Shown here in pieces: positions 27,298 through 37,284 of a stretch of DNA of 64,000 bases (within the stretch, counting starts at the first letter, position 1; the number at the start of each line of letters is the position of its first letter). A model generated the notes under the pieces. That model searched no databases. It was not told the DNA's origin and saw only the letters and a program-made list of their open reading frames with translations. Where the stretch lies: contig JAQTZD010000003.1 of assembly GCA_028687975.1 (NCBI GenBank), positions 1 through 64,000 on the forward strand, read 5' to 3'. A program made the position numbers and the translations under genes. This DNA is from Sediminibacterium sp. (GTDB lineage Bacteria; Bacteroidota; Bacteroidia; Chitinophagales; Chitinophagaceae).

Positions 27298-27960
27298 CTA
27301 ACAACCTGCCACCACCACTACAATTTCACCTTTCACCGTTTTGGATTTAAAATAATCGGCTACTTCCTGTAAACTGCCGCGCTTGTTTTCTTCGTACAGT
27401 TTGGTGAGCTCTCTGCTTACAGAACAGGCGCGGTCGGAACCCAGATAGGTAACGAGTTCTTCCAGTGTTTTAACCAGTCGCATCGGACTTTCATAAAACA
27501 CAATGGTACGCTCCTCTTCCGCCAGTTTTTTCATCAGGGTCTGGCGGCCTTTCTTCAGCGGAAGAAATCCTTCAAAAACAAATCGGTTGGTCGGTATTCC
27601 GCTGTTTACCAAAGCAGGAACAAAAGCAGCGGCTCCGGGCAAACATTCTACCCGGATGTTTTGCTTAATACATTCCCTTACCAGCAGAAAAGCCGGATCA
27701 GAAATACCTGGCGTTCCCGCATCTGTAATCAAAGCCATGGTTTTTCCGGCCTGCAACTGGTCGGCCAGGTGCGCAACAACTTTATGTTCGTTGTGTTGGT
27801 GATACGGCGTAAGCGGCTTTTCAATTATGTAATGCTGCAATAACTTGGAAGAGGTTCGCGTATCCTCACAGAGAATCAAGTCCACTTGCTGGAGCACTTC
27901 CAGTGCACGCAAAGTGATGTCTTTTAAATTACCGAGCGGTGTAGGAACCAGGTACAGCAA
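27298..27960 (-). CDS. rsmI: 16S rRNA (cytidine(1402)-2'-O)-methyltransferase
   Basis: LYLVPTPLGNLKDITLRALE, CEDTRTSSKLL and ITDAGTPGISDP motifs. Confidence 0.95.
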   Translation of the reverse strand: MLYLVPTPLGNLKDITLRALEVLQQVDLILCEDTRTSSKLLQHYIIEKPLTPYHQHNEHKVVAHLADQLQAGKTMALITDAGTPGISDPAFLLVRECIKQNIRVECLPGAAAFVPALVNSGIPTNRFVFEGFLPLKKGRQTLMKKLAEEERTIVFYESPMRLVKTLEELVTYLGSDRACSVSRELTKLYEENKRGSLQEVADYFKSKTVKGEIVVVVAGC

Positions 27961-27964
27961 AGGA

Positions 27965-28210
27965 TTAAATTATAGCAATCTCAAAAAACTCCATCACCGG
28001 ATTGGCGAGCAATTGTTTGCTGGCAGACTCGGCAATAGCTTTGGCAGCTTCAGGACTATCTGCTTCCACTTCCAGAGTAATGTGTTTTCCAACACGAACA
28101 TCCTGCACAGAATGAATACCGAGATTGTTCAGGCCTCCCAATACGGCTTTACCCTGTGGGTCCAATAAATCTTTCAGAGGCATTACTGTTATCTGTACAT
28201 TGTATATCAT
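27965..28210 (-). CDS. purS: phosphoribosylformylglycinamidine synthase subunit PurS
   Basis: 81 aa; DPQGKAVLGGLNNLGIHSVQDVRVGKHI. Confidence 0.92.
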   Translation of the reverse strand: MIYNVQITVMPLKDLLDPQGKAVLGGLNNLGIHSVQDVRVGKHITLEVEADSPEAAKAIAESASKQLLANPVMEFFEIAII

Positions 28211-28974
28211 GATTCAACTTGTTTGAAGGTCAAAGATAGAATTACATAGGCAAAAAAACCGATCAAAACTGCCAGCCAGCCAAAAACGACGGCGGAACCC
28301 AGCGCAATCAACAGCAGAATCAGGAAGGGCAGCCCTTTTTTAAAGGTAAAACCCTTGAATTTCATTGCCAGCATAGGCAATCTGGATACCATTAAGTAAG
28401 AAACGATGCCAATCAGTGCATACCAAACCCATTTGTTCAGCATCAGGTTCAGCAGCCATTCTTCCTGGTTGTACCAATACAGCATCGGGAAAGAGGCAAA
28501 CAGCAGTCCTGCCGCCGGAATGGGTACTCCTTTAAAACCAAACTGCTGGTTTTTATCTATATTAAAACGTGCCAGCCGGTAAGCACCTGCGCAGGGCAGT
28601 AAAAATGCGGGGAGTAACCAAAATATAGATATATCGAGCCCTCCCGGATCCTGCGAAAAACAAAAGCGCAGAAACTGAAATGCAATCAATCCGGGAGCAA
28701 CGCCAAAACTAACCACATCTGCAAGGGAGTCGAGCTGTTTGCCCATTTCTGAAGAAACGTTCAACAGACGGGCCACAAAGCCATCCAAAAAATCAATGAG
28801 GGCAGCGCCAATAATGAGCCATCCGGCCCACATCATTTTCTCCGGTAATACCAACAGGTTTTCACCATCCGCAGTTACCGTAAGGGTAAGCCCCGGCAGG
28901 AGGATGTACACAATGGCGGTAACACCCAGAAAAAGGTTGATTAGGGTAAAAATATTTGCTATTTGCTTGAACAT
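28207..28974 (-). CDS. pssA: CDP-diacylglycerol--serine O-phosphatidyltransferase
   Basis: CDP-alcohol phosphatidyltransferase motif DFLDGFVARLLNVSSEMGKQLDSLADVVSFG. Confidence 0.93.
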   Translation of the reverse strand: MFKQIANIFTLINLFLGVTAIVYILLPGLTLTVTADGENLLVLPEKMMWAGWLIIGAALIDFLDGFVARLLNVSSEMGKQLDSLADVVSFGVAPGLIAFQFLRFCFSQDPGGLDISIFWLLPAFLLPCAGAYRLARFNIDKNQQFGFKGVPIPAAGLLFASFPMLYWYNQEEWLLNLMLNKWVWYALIGIVSYLMVSRLPMLAMKFKGFTFKKGLPFLILLLIALGSAVVFGWLAVLIGFFAYVILSLTFKQVES

Positions 28975-28995
28975 CGTTGTTGAATTGTACCGCAG

Positions 28996-30288
28996 TTATT
29001 TCCGTTTCATCAGGGATTCAATTTCATCTGCAGTAATCGGAATATTTTTCATCAGGTCTGTACTGCCGTTTTTGGTGATCCACACATTGTTTTCGATGCG
29101 GATACCCATTTTTTCTTCTTCAATATAAATACCCGGTTCTATGGTAAACAACATACCGGCTTTAACAGGCGCAGTTTTTGTGCCCAGATCGTGTACATCC
29201 AGCCCAAGGTGATGGGAAATGCCATGATACAAATATTTCCGGTAGGCCCTGTTTTCCTTGTCTTCGTTTTTAACATCCGACTTGGTCAGCAAACCAATTT
29301 TCTGAAACTGCTTGGTAGCTTCATCCCCCACTTTCTCTGTATAATCAACAACCGAAATACCGGGTTTTAAAATGGATTTTGCATAGTTGTGCAGATGCAG
29401 GCAGGCATCGTATACCACACGCTGTCTTTTGGAAAATCGACCATTCACCGGAACAGTTCGGGTAAGGTCTGCATTGTACCCGCCATACTGCGCGCCAAAA
29501 TCCATCAGGATCAGTTCTCCATCGTTGCAAATACCGTTGTTGCTTACATAGTGCAGGGTACGTGCATTGTCGCCGCTGGCAATGATGCTGCCATATGCAG
29601 GACCGGTTGCCCGCTGGCACAAAAAGCTGTGCATAATTTCCGCTTCAATTTCATATTCTGTAACACCCGGCTGAATAAATTGCAACAATCTTCTGAAAGT
29701 AACTTCGGTAATATCAATAGCCTGTTGAACTACCACAATCTCCTCTTTGGTTTTGATGGCCCTCAATTCCTTCAAGATCTTTGCAGCGCGCTGGTACTGG
29801 TGCAGCGGATACCGTTGTTTCATCTCATCAATAAAACGGTATTCCCGGCTGCGGATAGAAGTAGCTTTGCGGTCATTTTCATTGCTGTTCAGGTAAATGG
29901 TATCTGCAAGATGAATCCAACCCTGCAGCAGGGCATCCAGGCTATCTGTCCATACAATGGTTTTAATACCGGAGATGCCACTGGCTTCTGCCGCCTTTAA
30001 TCTTTTGCCATCCCATTTTTCCTTGAGTGCATTGGGTCTTACCAAAACCAGTACTTCCCTGTATTTTGGATCAGGACAATCCGGAAATAAGATCACCATG
30101 GAATCTTCCTGTTCAATCCCGCTGAGCCAGAACAGATCGCTGTTCTGTTTAAAAGGATGCAGGGCATCTCCGTTGGAAGGAAATTCATCATTGCTCACAA
30201 AAATGGCAATACTGCCTGGCAACATTTGGGCCACAAATCTTTTCCTGTTATTAATAAATATACGGGAGTCCAGTGGAAGGTATTTCAT
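28996..30288 (-). CDS. aminopeptidase P family protein (Xaa-Pro aminopeptidase)
   Basis: MDFGAQYGGYNADLTRTVPVNG, HGISHHLGLDVHD, FTIEPGIYI. Confidence 0.93.
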   Translation of the reverse strand: MKYLPLDSRIFINNRKRFVAQMLPGSIAIFVSNDEFPSNGDALHPFKQNSDLFWLSGIEQEDSMVILFPDCPDPKYREVLVLVRPNALKEKWDGKRLKAAEASGISGIKTIVWTDSLDALLQGWIHLADTIYLNSNENDRKATSIRSREYRFIDEMKQRYPLHQYQRAAKILKELRAIKTKEEIVVVQQAIDITEVTFRRLLQFIQPGVTEYEIEAEIMHSFLCQRATGPAYGSIIASGDNARTLHYVSNNGICNDGELILMDFGAQYGGYNADLTRTVPVNGRFSKRQRVVYDACLHLHNYAKSILKPGISVVDYTEKVGDEATKQFQKIGLLTKSDVKNEDKENRAYRKYLYHGISHHLGLDVHDLGTKTAPVKAGMLFTIEPGIYIEEEKMGIRIENNVWITKNGSTDLMKNIPITADEIESLMKRK

Positions 30289-30316
30289 GCAAAATCAATT
30301 AGACCTGCAAGATAAA

Positions 30317-31363
30317 CTAAAATCTAACAGTAGGACATTTCACGGACTTGCCCGAAGAAGAAGGGAAAATTCCGTGCTTTACAATGGAAAGCTCATAGGC
30401 GCCACGGGTTCCATTCAGGTTTTTCAGCGAAGAAACGGTGGCATCATAGTTCACGGTTATTTTCAGGTCTTTAATCTGGTACCCAACCACCGGAATTGCT
30501 GCATCTCTGTTTCGGTAATACAATCCCAGGATCAGTTGCTGCATGCCGTCTCCGCTCAAATCGCGGTTGGCATTGAAGCCCAGCACCAGTTCACTGGCAT
30601 TGCCCATGCGACTGTAATACAGATTGGGATTCACAATCCAGATATCCTGCACTTTAATATTCGCATTGGCAAAAAAAGTGTAACGCATATCCACGGTATT
30701 GTCCGATACAGATGGAGCAAAGAAGCTTTCCTTGGGACGGTTCAGGTGCATCACACTAATGCCGGCGTTGAAATAAGCGTTCTCTGAGGCAAACAAGGCG
30801 TAGTTCAATCCCATTTGCAGGTCGAGGTAACTGCTCTGGCTGTAAGCAAAGGGTTCATTAGACGGAATGGTGATATCAAAAAACTGTCCGTTCCACTGGT
30901 TATCAAAATTCAGTTTACTCAGATCGATTCTTTTGGTAACAAAGCCTGCAGAAAATCCGGCACTCAGCAAACTCTTGTAGCCCAGCATCTGATGATAGGC
31001 CAGCGACAGGTGCCCGCTGGTAGCAGTAAGGCTTCCATTACCTGCAACATCTTTCATAATGGAAGCGCCAAGCCCCATCCAACCATTTTCGAACCGGTTG
31101 GCAAAGAGTTTGGTATCTCCCCAAAGCCCCATGGTTTTATAAGGGGTACCCACGGAAGCCCATTGATTTCTGTAATTGCCTCCCACCCGAAAATCATAAT
31201 CCGGATTGAAACCGGTATTCGCAGGATTCACCACCAGTGGGGCATTGAAGTATTGAGAAAAATTCAGGTCCTGCGCGGCAACACCCGAAAACAATACCAG
31301 CTGTATTACCAGCAGAACCGGTAGCCGAAGGATGAATGATGGATATGATTGCAGCAGTTTCAT
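30317..31363 (-). CDS. PorP/SprF family type IX secretion system membrane protein
   Basis: QDLNFSQYFNAPLVVNPANTGFNPDYDFRVGGNYRNQWASVGTPYKTMG signature. Confidence 0.93.
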   Translation of the reverse strand: MKLLQSYPSFILRLPVLLVIQLVLFSGVAAQDLNFSQYFNAPLVVNPANTGFNPDYDFRVGGNYRNQWASVGTPYKTMGLWGDTKLFANRFENGWMGLGASIMKDVAGNGSLTATSGHLSLAYHQMLGYKSLLSAGFSAGFVTKRIDLSKLNFDNQWNGQFFDITIPSNEPFAYSQSSYLDLQMGLNYALFASENAYFNAGISVMHLNRPKESFFAPSVSDNTVDMRYTFFANANIKVQDIWIVNPNLYYSRMGNASELVLGFNANRDLSGDGMQQLILGLYYRNRDAAIPVVGYQIKDLKITVNYDATVSSLKNLNGTRGAYELSIVKHGIFPSSSGKSVKCPTVRF

Positions 31364-31364
31364 A

Positions 31365-34300
31365 TTATTTCAGTAAGGTAATATCTCCTTTCTTGGTAGT
31401 TTTCTTTTTATCGGAAAATTCTATTTCAACCGTGTAGTGATACACACTCTGAGGTTGTATTTTGCCATTGTACTTTCCATCCCAACCTTCCAAAGGATCG
31501 GCACTGGTGTACACCACCGCACCCCACCTGTTGTAAATGCGCCAGGTCATTTTAGCAATACCAAATCCTCTTACATAAATCCGGTCGTTCACCCCATCGC
31601 CATTGGGCGTAAATGCATTGGGCACATCAAACAGCGGACTCACTTCTGCAGTGATGGGCTCACAGTATGGTACCGCACAGCCTGCTGCATTGATGGTATA
31701 TAAACACACATTGTAGGTGCCTGTGGCATTAAACGTATGCCGGATGGCGGTATCCCGTTGGTTAGTGGATATCACTATACCATCTCCAAAATCCCACTGG
31801 TAACGAACCCCGCCCGAAGACTGGTTGGTGAACCGGAATATTTCATTAGGTCTGGATACACGCGGCGTATAGTCGTACAACGAAGTTGGGTTGGGGCTTA
31901 CCAGGATATCCTTAGTGAATGTTTTTGTTTTATCTACTTCGCAGGTATTCAGATCGGTTACCCGAAGCGTAACGGTATATACTCTTGCAGCAGCATAGGT
32001 ATACGATACATCACCGTTGGTCGTAACAAGAGGTGAACCATCCCCGAAGTCCCATTCAAAAACCTGACCGCCACTGCCCGTATAGTTGAATTGGGTTGCA
32101 GAACCCAAACAGGCCGTATCTGCGGAAAAATCGGGTTGAAAAGAACTGGACACTCGCACAATGGCTTCGTAATAGTCGTTCTCATTACAGAACAAAGGAT
32201 CTTTCAAGGTAAGCCTCACGATATAGGTTCCGTCGGCCGGAAATTGATGGTTCACCGGAGACTGGCCACTGATTACTTTCGAAGATCCATCTCCAAAATC
32301 CCATTCAAAAGAGGTGTTGGTAAAGGACCTGCCCGCAGGAGGAACCGCCAGATTGGTGAATTGAAAAATCCGGTTACCACAGGGTGGCACACTGATATAG
32401 CTGTAACTAAGTGAAGACACAGCATCGCTTCTTACCCGGATGGTTACATAAGAGGTATCCTGTTCGTTACAGGTATTGATGTCTTGGGAAATCAGCCTGA
32501 CCCTGTAATCCCCTACCATATTAAATGTATGGCTGATATTGGGGGTAGTGGTCGTATCATCGTTGATATCGTCTCCGTCAAAATCCCAGAAATACCTGAC
32601 TGCATTGGCAATGGTATCGGTGAACTGAACCGTAAGTGGTACGCATCCGGTGGAATCGCCCAACACACCACTGATGGCAGATCGAATACCCGATGATACA
32701 CCGGCTGCATCGAATGAATATTTTACGGAAAGCATATTGCATTCCTGATTGCCCCTTCTCTCGGACCAGACGCCCGGATTGCCCACCAAAGAAATCCGGA
32801 TCGGGCTGCTTTGACTTTCTCTGGCACAGGAACAAATGGTCTGATAAACGTCTCCTTGCGGGCTGTATCGGCTGGTACCGCCATCCACATGATCGGGAAA
32901 CCCACCCGCCTGACCAAAATAAGACGCATAAATCAGGGAATCTGCATTTTTACCAAGGACAAAGAAATAGAAGTCTGCCCCATCAGTCGCTTTTTGGTTG
33001 GCATCTGAGGTAAGAAGCAATCCATTGAAAGAACCCATTAAATAATTGTGAAAAGAGGCACCTCCCCAACCGGAAACATACATATTTTCACATCGGTCTA
33101 CCAGGAAAGCCGTTAAAGACAGGCTGGGTATGTTGGAAGAAGGATTCCCAAAATTGGTAAAGAATACAAAGCCGGAAAGATCCGGTTTCAGTTTGGCTAT
33201 GAACTGACGACCATTAGACTGTCCGGGATTGGATGTATTGAAGCGGGAATTGATCACCGGAAACAATCCGGTAGTGGTACCGGTGATATAAGGGAATCCT
33301 TTTTTATCGAACTGTATCCCGAAAATAAAATCATCCCTTTCTGTTCCGATATAGGTCAGTTTCTGGATGGCAGAACCATCGCTTTTAATATTGGCAATAA
33401 AGCCGTCCACTCCATTGGGTATTCCCTGTTTGCTGGCCCACAGCACACCGGTTTTATCACCGGGTAAATCCGAACTGGCGGTGGCCCCCGATACATAAAT
33501 ATCTCCGTTGAGCGGGTTGATGCTTAACACAAAGAGTGCATCATCGTTGTTCCCGCCCAGGAGTGAACTAAATAGTACCCCACCGAGTGCGGGGGTGAAT
33601 TTCATCACCACCCCATCCTGGTAACGGCCATCCGATCTTTTGGCACCTGGCGTTCTTTGAAAAGCGCCTGCAGTGGTTACAAAATCGGTGGACTGCGTTA
33701 CAGAAACCAGTAAAATATTGTTGTCGGCATCCAGAATCACTTCACTTCTGGCATCATCACCATAGTTTCTTCTGGTGGATTGTGAACCCTCAAGCCTGCC
33801 GCCATAATTGGGATCAACATTAACCCCGTCATCTCCGCTACCCCCAATTTTAAGGGAGCCAATGAGTGCTGTACCGGTCGCATTCAGCTTGGTCAATACA
33901 ATATCATAACCGCCTCCGGTCCCAAGCGTTCTGAGTGGTCCGAAAGTTGGATAATCAGAAGAATTGGTTCTTCCCGCAATCACCAGATTACCTGCATTGT
34001 CTACCACCATGCTGTGTGGCTGCTCGTTGCCCGTGCCCCCTATATAAGTTGCATAGACCCGTTCACCTTTCAGATTGTATTTCATGATTCCGATATCGGA
34101 ACCAAAAGCAGCAGAAGCCCCTCCTGCAAATTCTTGTTGAAAAGCACCGGGTGTTGTGGGAAAACCGCCTCTACCCATTACGATGCCACCAGCATAAAAA
34201 TTACCGGAACCATCATACGTGGCCGTGAATCCCCAGTTGTCTTCCCTGCTGCCCGAATAAGTAAGCATGGTTTGGCGCGGATCAATCACCAGGGTCAGGG

Positions 34301-35054
34301 AAGGATCGTAGCGGCTGATCATCCGGAAATAAACAAATCGTCCTTTTACTTCGTACCTGCAATCGAGGCTTTGCTTACTGCCATTTTGCAGCACATAGGT
34401 TTCCGGAATAGTTTCTTCTACCGTACCCAACGATGTTTTGATCTGCAGCGCATTGTCTTTCAGCTTCAGCCCGTCTACTCCGTCGAAGTACATGATCACC
34501 TGAGAAGGATCACCTCCCGGATGAACAATGATATCGTATTTCAAAGCGCCGTCTGCCGTATAAAAACGAACGTCGATCTGCTTGTACAAAGATTTATAAG
34601 TTACCCCCTGAAAAGTTTTACAATCACTGGCCCATTTGGCAGGATCGTTTCCGATAAAATAACTATTACTGGTTGGCAGGGGTTTATCCGGAACAATTTC
34701 CGGGTTCGGATTGGCATTGATGAACTTCACTGCATAAGCATGTCCGCGCAATGTAACCGAACCACCCTTGCTCTCCGGAACGGGCAACCGGTCTTTGGAG
34801 CCGGTTTGATCATCAGGGCGTTCTTTTACCGAATGCGAATGCAGGCGGCTGCTCAACCTTTCCAGATCACCGGCATGGTACTGCAACATGCGGAAACCAT
34901 CCTGCTGCAGCAAAATTGCACCAGTGGGTGTTTCTGTTTTATACAGGATAGCCCGGTCCCACTGACCTTTGTTCTCCACAAAATCCAGGTATTGCTGGGC
35001 CTGCAAACCCACAGCCAGCACCAACAACCACAACAAAAGGCCAATCTTTTTCAA
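31365..35054 (-). CDS. large T9SS type B cargo: DUF7948-like N-terminus, beta-propeller-like repeats, PKD domains, gliding-motility C-terminal domain
   Basis: FVENKGQWDRAILYKTETPTGAILLQQDG start; repeated YFWDFDGDD/FEWDFGDGS PKD motifs; PNAFTPNGDGVND...RWGAVVYTS...W.GKYNG C-terminus; TTG start. Confidence 0.9.
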   Translation of the reverse strand: MKKIGLLLWLLVLAVGLQAQQYLDFVENKGQWDRAILYKTETPTGAILLQQDGFRMLQYHAGDLERLSSRLHSHSVKERPDDQTGSKDRLPVPESKGGSVTLRGHAYAVKFINANPNPEIVPDKPLPTSNSYFIGNDPAKWASDCKTFQGVTYKSLYKQIDVRFYTADGALKYDIIVHPGGDPSQVIMYFDGVDGLKLKDNALQIKTSLGTVEETIPETYVLQNGSKQSLDCRYEVKGRFVYFRMISRYDPSLTLVIDPRQTMLTYSGSREDNWGFTATYDGSGNFYAGGIVMGRGGFPTTPGAFQQEFAGGASAAFGSDIGIMKYNLKGERVYATYIGGTGNEQPHSMVVDNAGNLVIAGRTNSSDYPTFGPLRTLGTGGGYDIVLTKLNATGTALIGSLKIGGSGDDGVNVDPNYGGRLEGSQSTRRNYGDDARSEVILDADNNILLVSVTQSTDFVTTAGAFQRTPGAKRSDGRYQDGVVMKFTPALGGVLFSSLLGGNNDDALFVLSINPLNGDIYVSGATASSDLPGDKTGVLWASKQGIPNGVDGFIANIKSDGSAIQKLTYIGTERDDFIFGIQFDKKGFPYITGTTTGLFPVINSRFNTSNPGQSNGRQFIAKLKPDLSGFVFFTNFGNPSSNIPSLSLTAFLVDRCENMYVSGWGGASFHNYLMGSFNGLLLTSDANQKATDGADFYFFVLGKNADSLIYASYFGQAGGFPDHVDGGTSRYSPQGDVYQTICSCARESQSSPIRISLVGNPGVWSERRGNQECNMLSVKYSFDAAGVSSGIRSAISGVLGDSTGCVPLTVQFTDTIANAVRYFWDFDGDDINDDTTTTPNISHTFNMVGDYRVRLISQDINTCNEQDTSYVTIRVRSDAVSSLSYSYISVPPCGNRIFQFTNLAVPPAGRSFTNTSFEWDFGDGSSKVISGQSPVNHQFPADGTYIVRLTLKDPLFCNENDYYEAIVRVSSSFQPDFSADTACLGSATQFNYTGSGGQVFEWDFGDGSPLVTTNGDVSYTYAAARVYTVTLRVTDLNTCEVDKTKTFTKDILVSPNPTSLYDYTPRVSRPNEIFRFTNQSSGGVRYQWDFGDGIVISTNQRDTAIRHTFNATGTYNVCLYTINAAGCAVPYCEPITAEVSPLFDVPNAFTPNGDGVNDRIYVRGFGIAKMTWRIYNRWGAVVYTSADPLEGWDGKYNGKIQPQSVYHYTVEIEFSDKKKTTKKGDITLLK

Positions 35055-35079
35055 TACAGACGTATTAATAATTTTTAAT

Positions 35080-37140
35080 TTACGAAATTTTACTCCAACC
35101 TTGCTTCAATTTTTGGGATTGCATAAAATTTTTCAAAGACTGATGTGCTTCCTGTTCCAGATAAAGATCCTTTTCCACCAGCGATTCAGCCTTTTCTTTG
35201 GCCAGTTCCAGCAACCCCTTATCGTTCACAATACTGGCAAGTTTAAAATTCAGCGCTCCGCTCTGTCTGGTACCTTCAATATCTCCGGGCCCACGCATTT
35301 CAAGGTCTTTTTCAGCTATTTTAAAACCATCATTGGTGGCGCACATAATATTGATACGTTCTTTGGCCTCTTTGCTGGCCCGGCTACCCGTTAATAATAT
35401 GCAAAAACTTTTTTCCGTTCCTCTTCCCACCCTTCCCCGGAGCTGGTGCAACTGGGAAAGCCCGAATTTTTCGGCGCTTTCGATCACCATCACCGAGGCG
35501 TTGGGCACGTTCACCCCTACTTCAATAACCGTTGTACTCACCATGATCTGGGTATCTCCCTTCACAAAGCGTTCCATATTGGTTTCCTTCTGATCGGCGG
35601 GCTGTCTTCCATGCACCATGCTGATCTTGTATTGTGACTCCGGAAAGAAACTTTTTACCTGCTCATAGCCCTGCATCAGGTCTTCGTAGCTCAGCTTTTC
35701 ACTTTCCTCAATCAGCGGGTAAATAAAATAAGCCTGCCTGCCCTTCTGAATTTCTTCCTTTACAAAACCCATCACATTGGCACGGGCCATTTCATTTCGC
35801 TGAACCGTGGTAATCGGAATCCTTCCCGGCGGCAATTCATCCATCACACTGTATTCCAGGTCTCCGTATGCCGTCATGGCCAGGGTTCTCGGAATGGGCG
35901 TAGCCGTCATCACCAGCACATGTGGTGGAACAGTTGCTTTTTCCCACAAACGTGCCCGCTGCGCAACCCCAAACCGGTGTTGTTCATCAACAATTACCAG
36001 GCCAAGATGTTTAAACTGAACCGCCTCTTCAATAACTGCATGTGTGCCTACCACAAAATGGATGGTATCTTCTATCAGTCCTTTTAAAATTCTTTTTCTT
36101 TCCGCAGTTTTGGTACTTCCGGTTAACAGGGCAATTTCCAGGGGCATTTCTTTCAGCAGTTCTTTAAGACCCGTGTAATGCTGTTGTGCAAGAATTTCGG
36201 TAGGTGCCATCAGGCAACTCTGAAAACCATTATCGGCAGCAAGCAACATACTCAGCAATGCCACCATGGTTTTACCACTGCCTACATCTCCCTGCAGCAG
36301 GCGATTCATCTGTCTTCCCCTGGCCGTATCTGTTCTGATTTCTTTCAACACTCTTTTTTGCGCACCGGTTAATTCAAAAGGGAGGTATTTGTTGTAGAAG
36401 TCGTTGAAATAATGGCCCACTTTTCCGAACACCACTCCCTGGCTGGCATTGCTGCGTTGCAGGCGCACCAGCTGCAGTCTTACCTGTGCAACAAAAAACT
36501 CTTCGAACTTCAGCCGCTCCAGCGCTTTATTGTACAGCAGGTCCGTTGCAGGAAAATGAATGGCTGCATAAGACTCAAACCGGGGAAGTAATTTAAGTTC
36601 CCGGATGATGTATTCGGGTAAATTTTCCGGAAGATCTTTGGGTTGCAGCATTTGCATCAGTGCATAGGTCAGCTTCGCAATTTGTCTGCCGTTCAGCCCC
36701 CTTGCCTTGAGTTTTTCCGTGGAAGGATACACCGGTTCCAGAAAAGCTTTGGCACCTGCTTTGGCAGGAACAAACACTTCAATTTCGGGGTGCACCATTT
36801 GCGGTTTGCTGTTAAAAAAACCGGCCTTGCCAAATATGAGGTAATCCGATCCGATATGGAGGTTTTTCTCTACCCAGCTGATTCCCTGAAACCAGGTCAG
36901 CTCCAGTTGCCCGCTGGCATCTTTTACCTGTGCAATCAACCTGCGCGATCTTCCGGCCCCGACAATTTCATACTGCACCAGCCTGCCCGCCACCTGAATG
37001 TAATCGGTAAAAGCATTGATATCTTTAATAGGACTGACCCTGGTTTTGTCGATATGCCGGATCGGAAAATGTTCCAGCAGGTCTTTAAAGGTAAATATAT
37101 TGAGCTCCTTTTTGAGCATATCGGCCCGAAGAGGTCCCAC
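35080..37140 (-). CDS. recG: ATP-dependent DNA helicase RecG (annotated from GTG; true N-terminus probably at 37182 or 37191)
   Basis: LLQGDVGSGKTMVAL, VDEQHRFGV, TATPIPRTLA, GRVGRGTEKSFC. Confidence 0.95.
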   Translation of the reverse strand: MGPLRADMLKKELNIFTFKDLLEHFPIRHIDKTRVSPIKDINAFTDYIQVAGRLVQYEIVGAGRSRRLIAQVKDASGQLELTWFQGISWVEKNLHIGSDYLIFGKAGFFNSKPQMVHPEIEVFVPAKAGAKAFLEPVYPSTEKLKARGLNGRQIAKLTYALMQMLQPKDLPENLPEYIIRELKLLPRFESYAAIHFPATDLLYNKALERLKFEEFFVAQVRLQLVRLQRSNASQGVVFGKVGHYFNDFYNKYLPFELTGAQKRVLKEIRTDTARGRQMNRLLQGDVGSGKTMVALLSMLLAADNGFQSCLMAPTEILAQQHYTGLKELLKEMPLEIALLTGSTKTAERKRILKGLIEDTIHFVVGTHAVIEEAVQFKHLGLVIVDEQHRFGVAQRARLWEKATVPPHVLVMTATPIPRTLAMTAYGDLEYSVMDELPPGRIPITTVQRNEMARANVMGFVKEEIQKGRQAYFIYPLIEESEKLSYEDLMQGYEQVKSFFPESQYKISMVHGRQPADQKETNMERFVKGDTQIMVSTTVIEVGVNVPNASVMVIESAEKFGLSQLHQLRGRVGRGTEKSFCILLTGSRASKEAKERINIMCATNDGFKIAEKDLEMRGPGDIEGTRQSGALNFKLASIVNDKGLLELAKEKAESLVEKDLYLEQEAHQSLKNFMQSQKLKQGWSKIS

Positions 37141-37215
37141 CCCTTTGAGGTATTCGATGGGCGATGCGAGTATATTGGCAATGGTACTGATGGTAGATTC
37201 AGATCAATTGAACAG

Positions 37216-37223
37216 CAAATCTA
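37216..37223 (-). promoter_or_regulatory. -7 box TAGATTTG for recG
   Basis: CAAATCTA on +; TAnnTTTG match upstream of recG. Confidence 0.45.
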
Positions 37224-37284
37224 ACTATAAAAAAACCACCAACCATGAACCATGAACCCGTCTGTATTCGTACCTTCGCAGACT

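Noticed and set aside
34014-35078. 354-aa ORF antisense to the large T9SS cargo
   Set aside because: No recognisable domain and fully overlapped by a well-supported gene; antisense artefact
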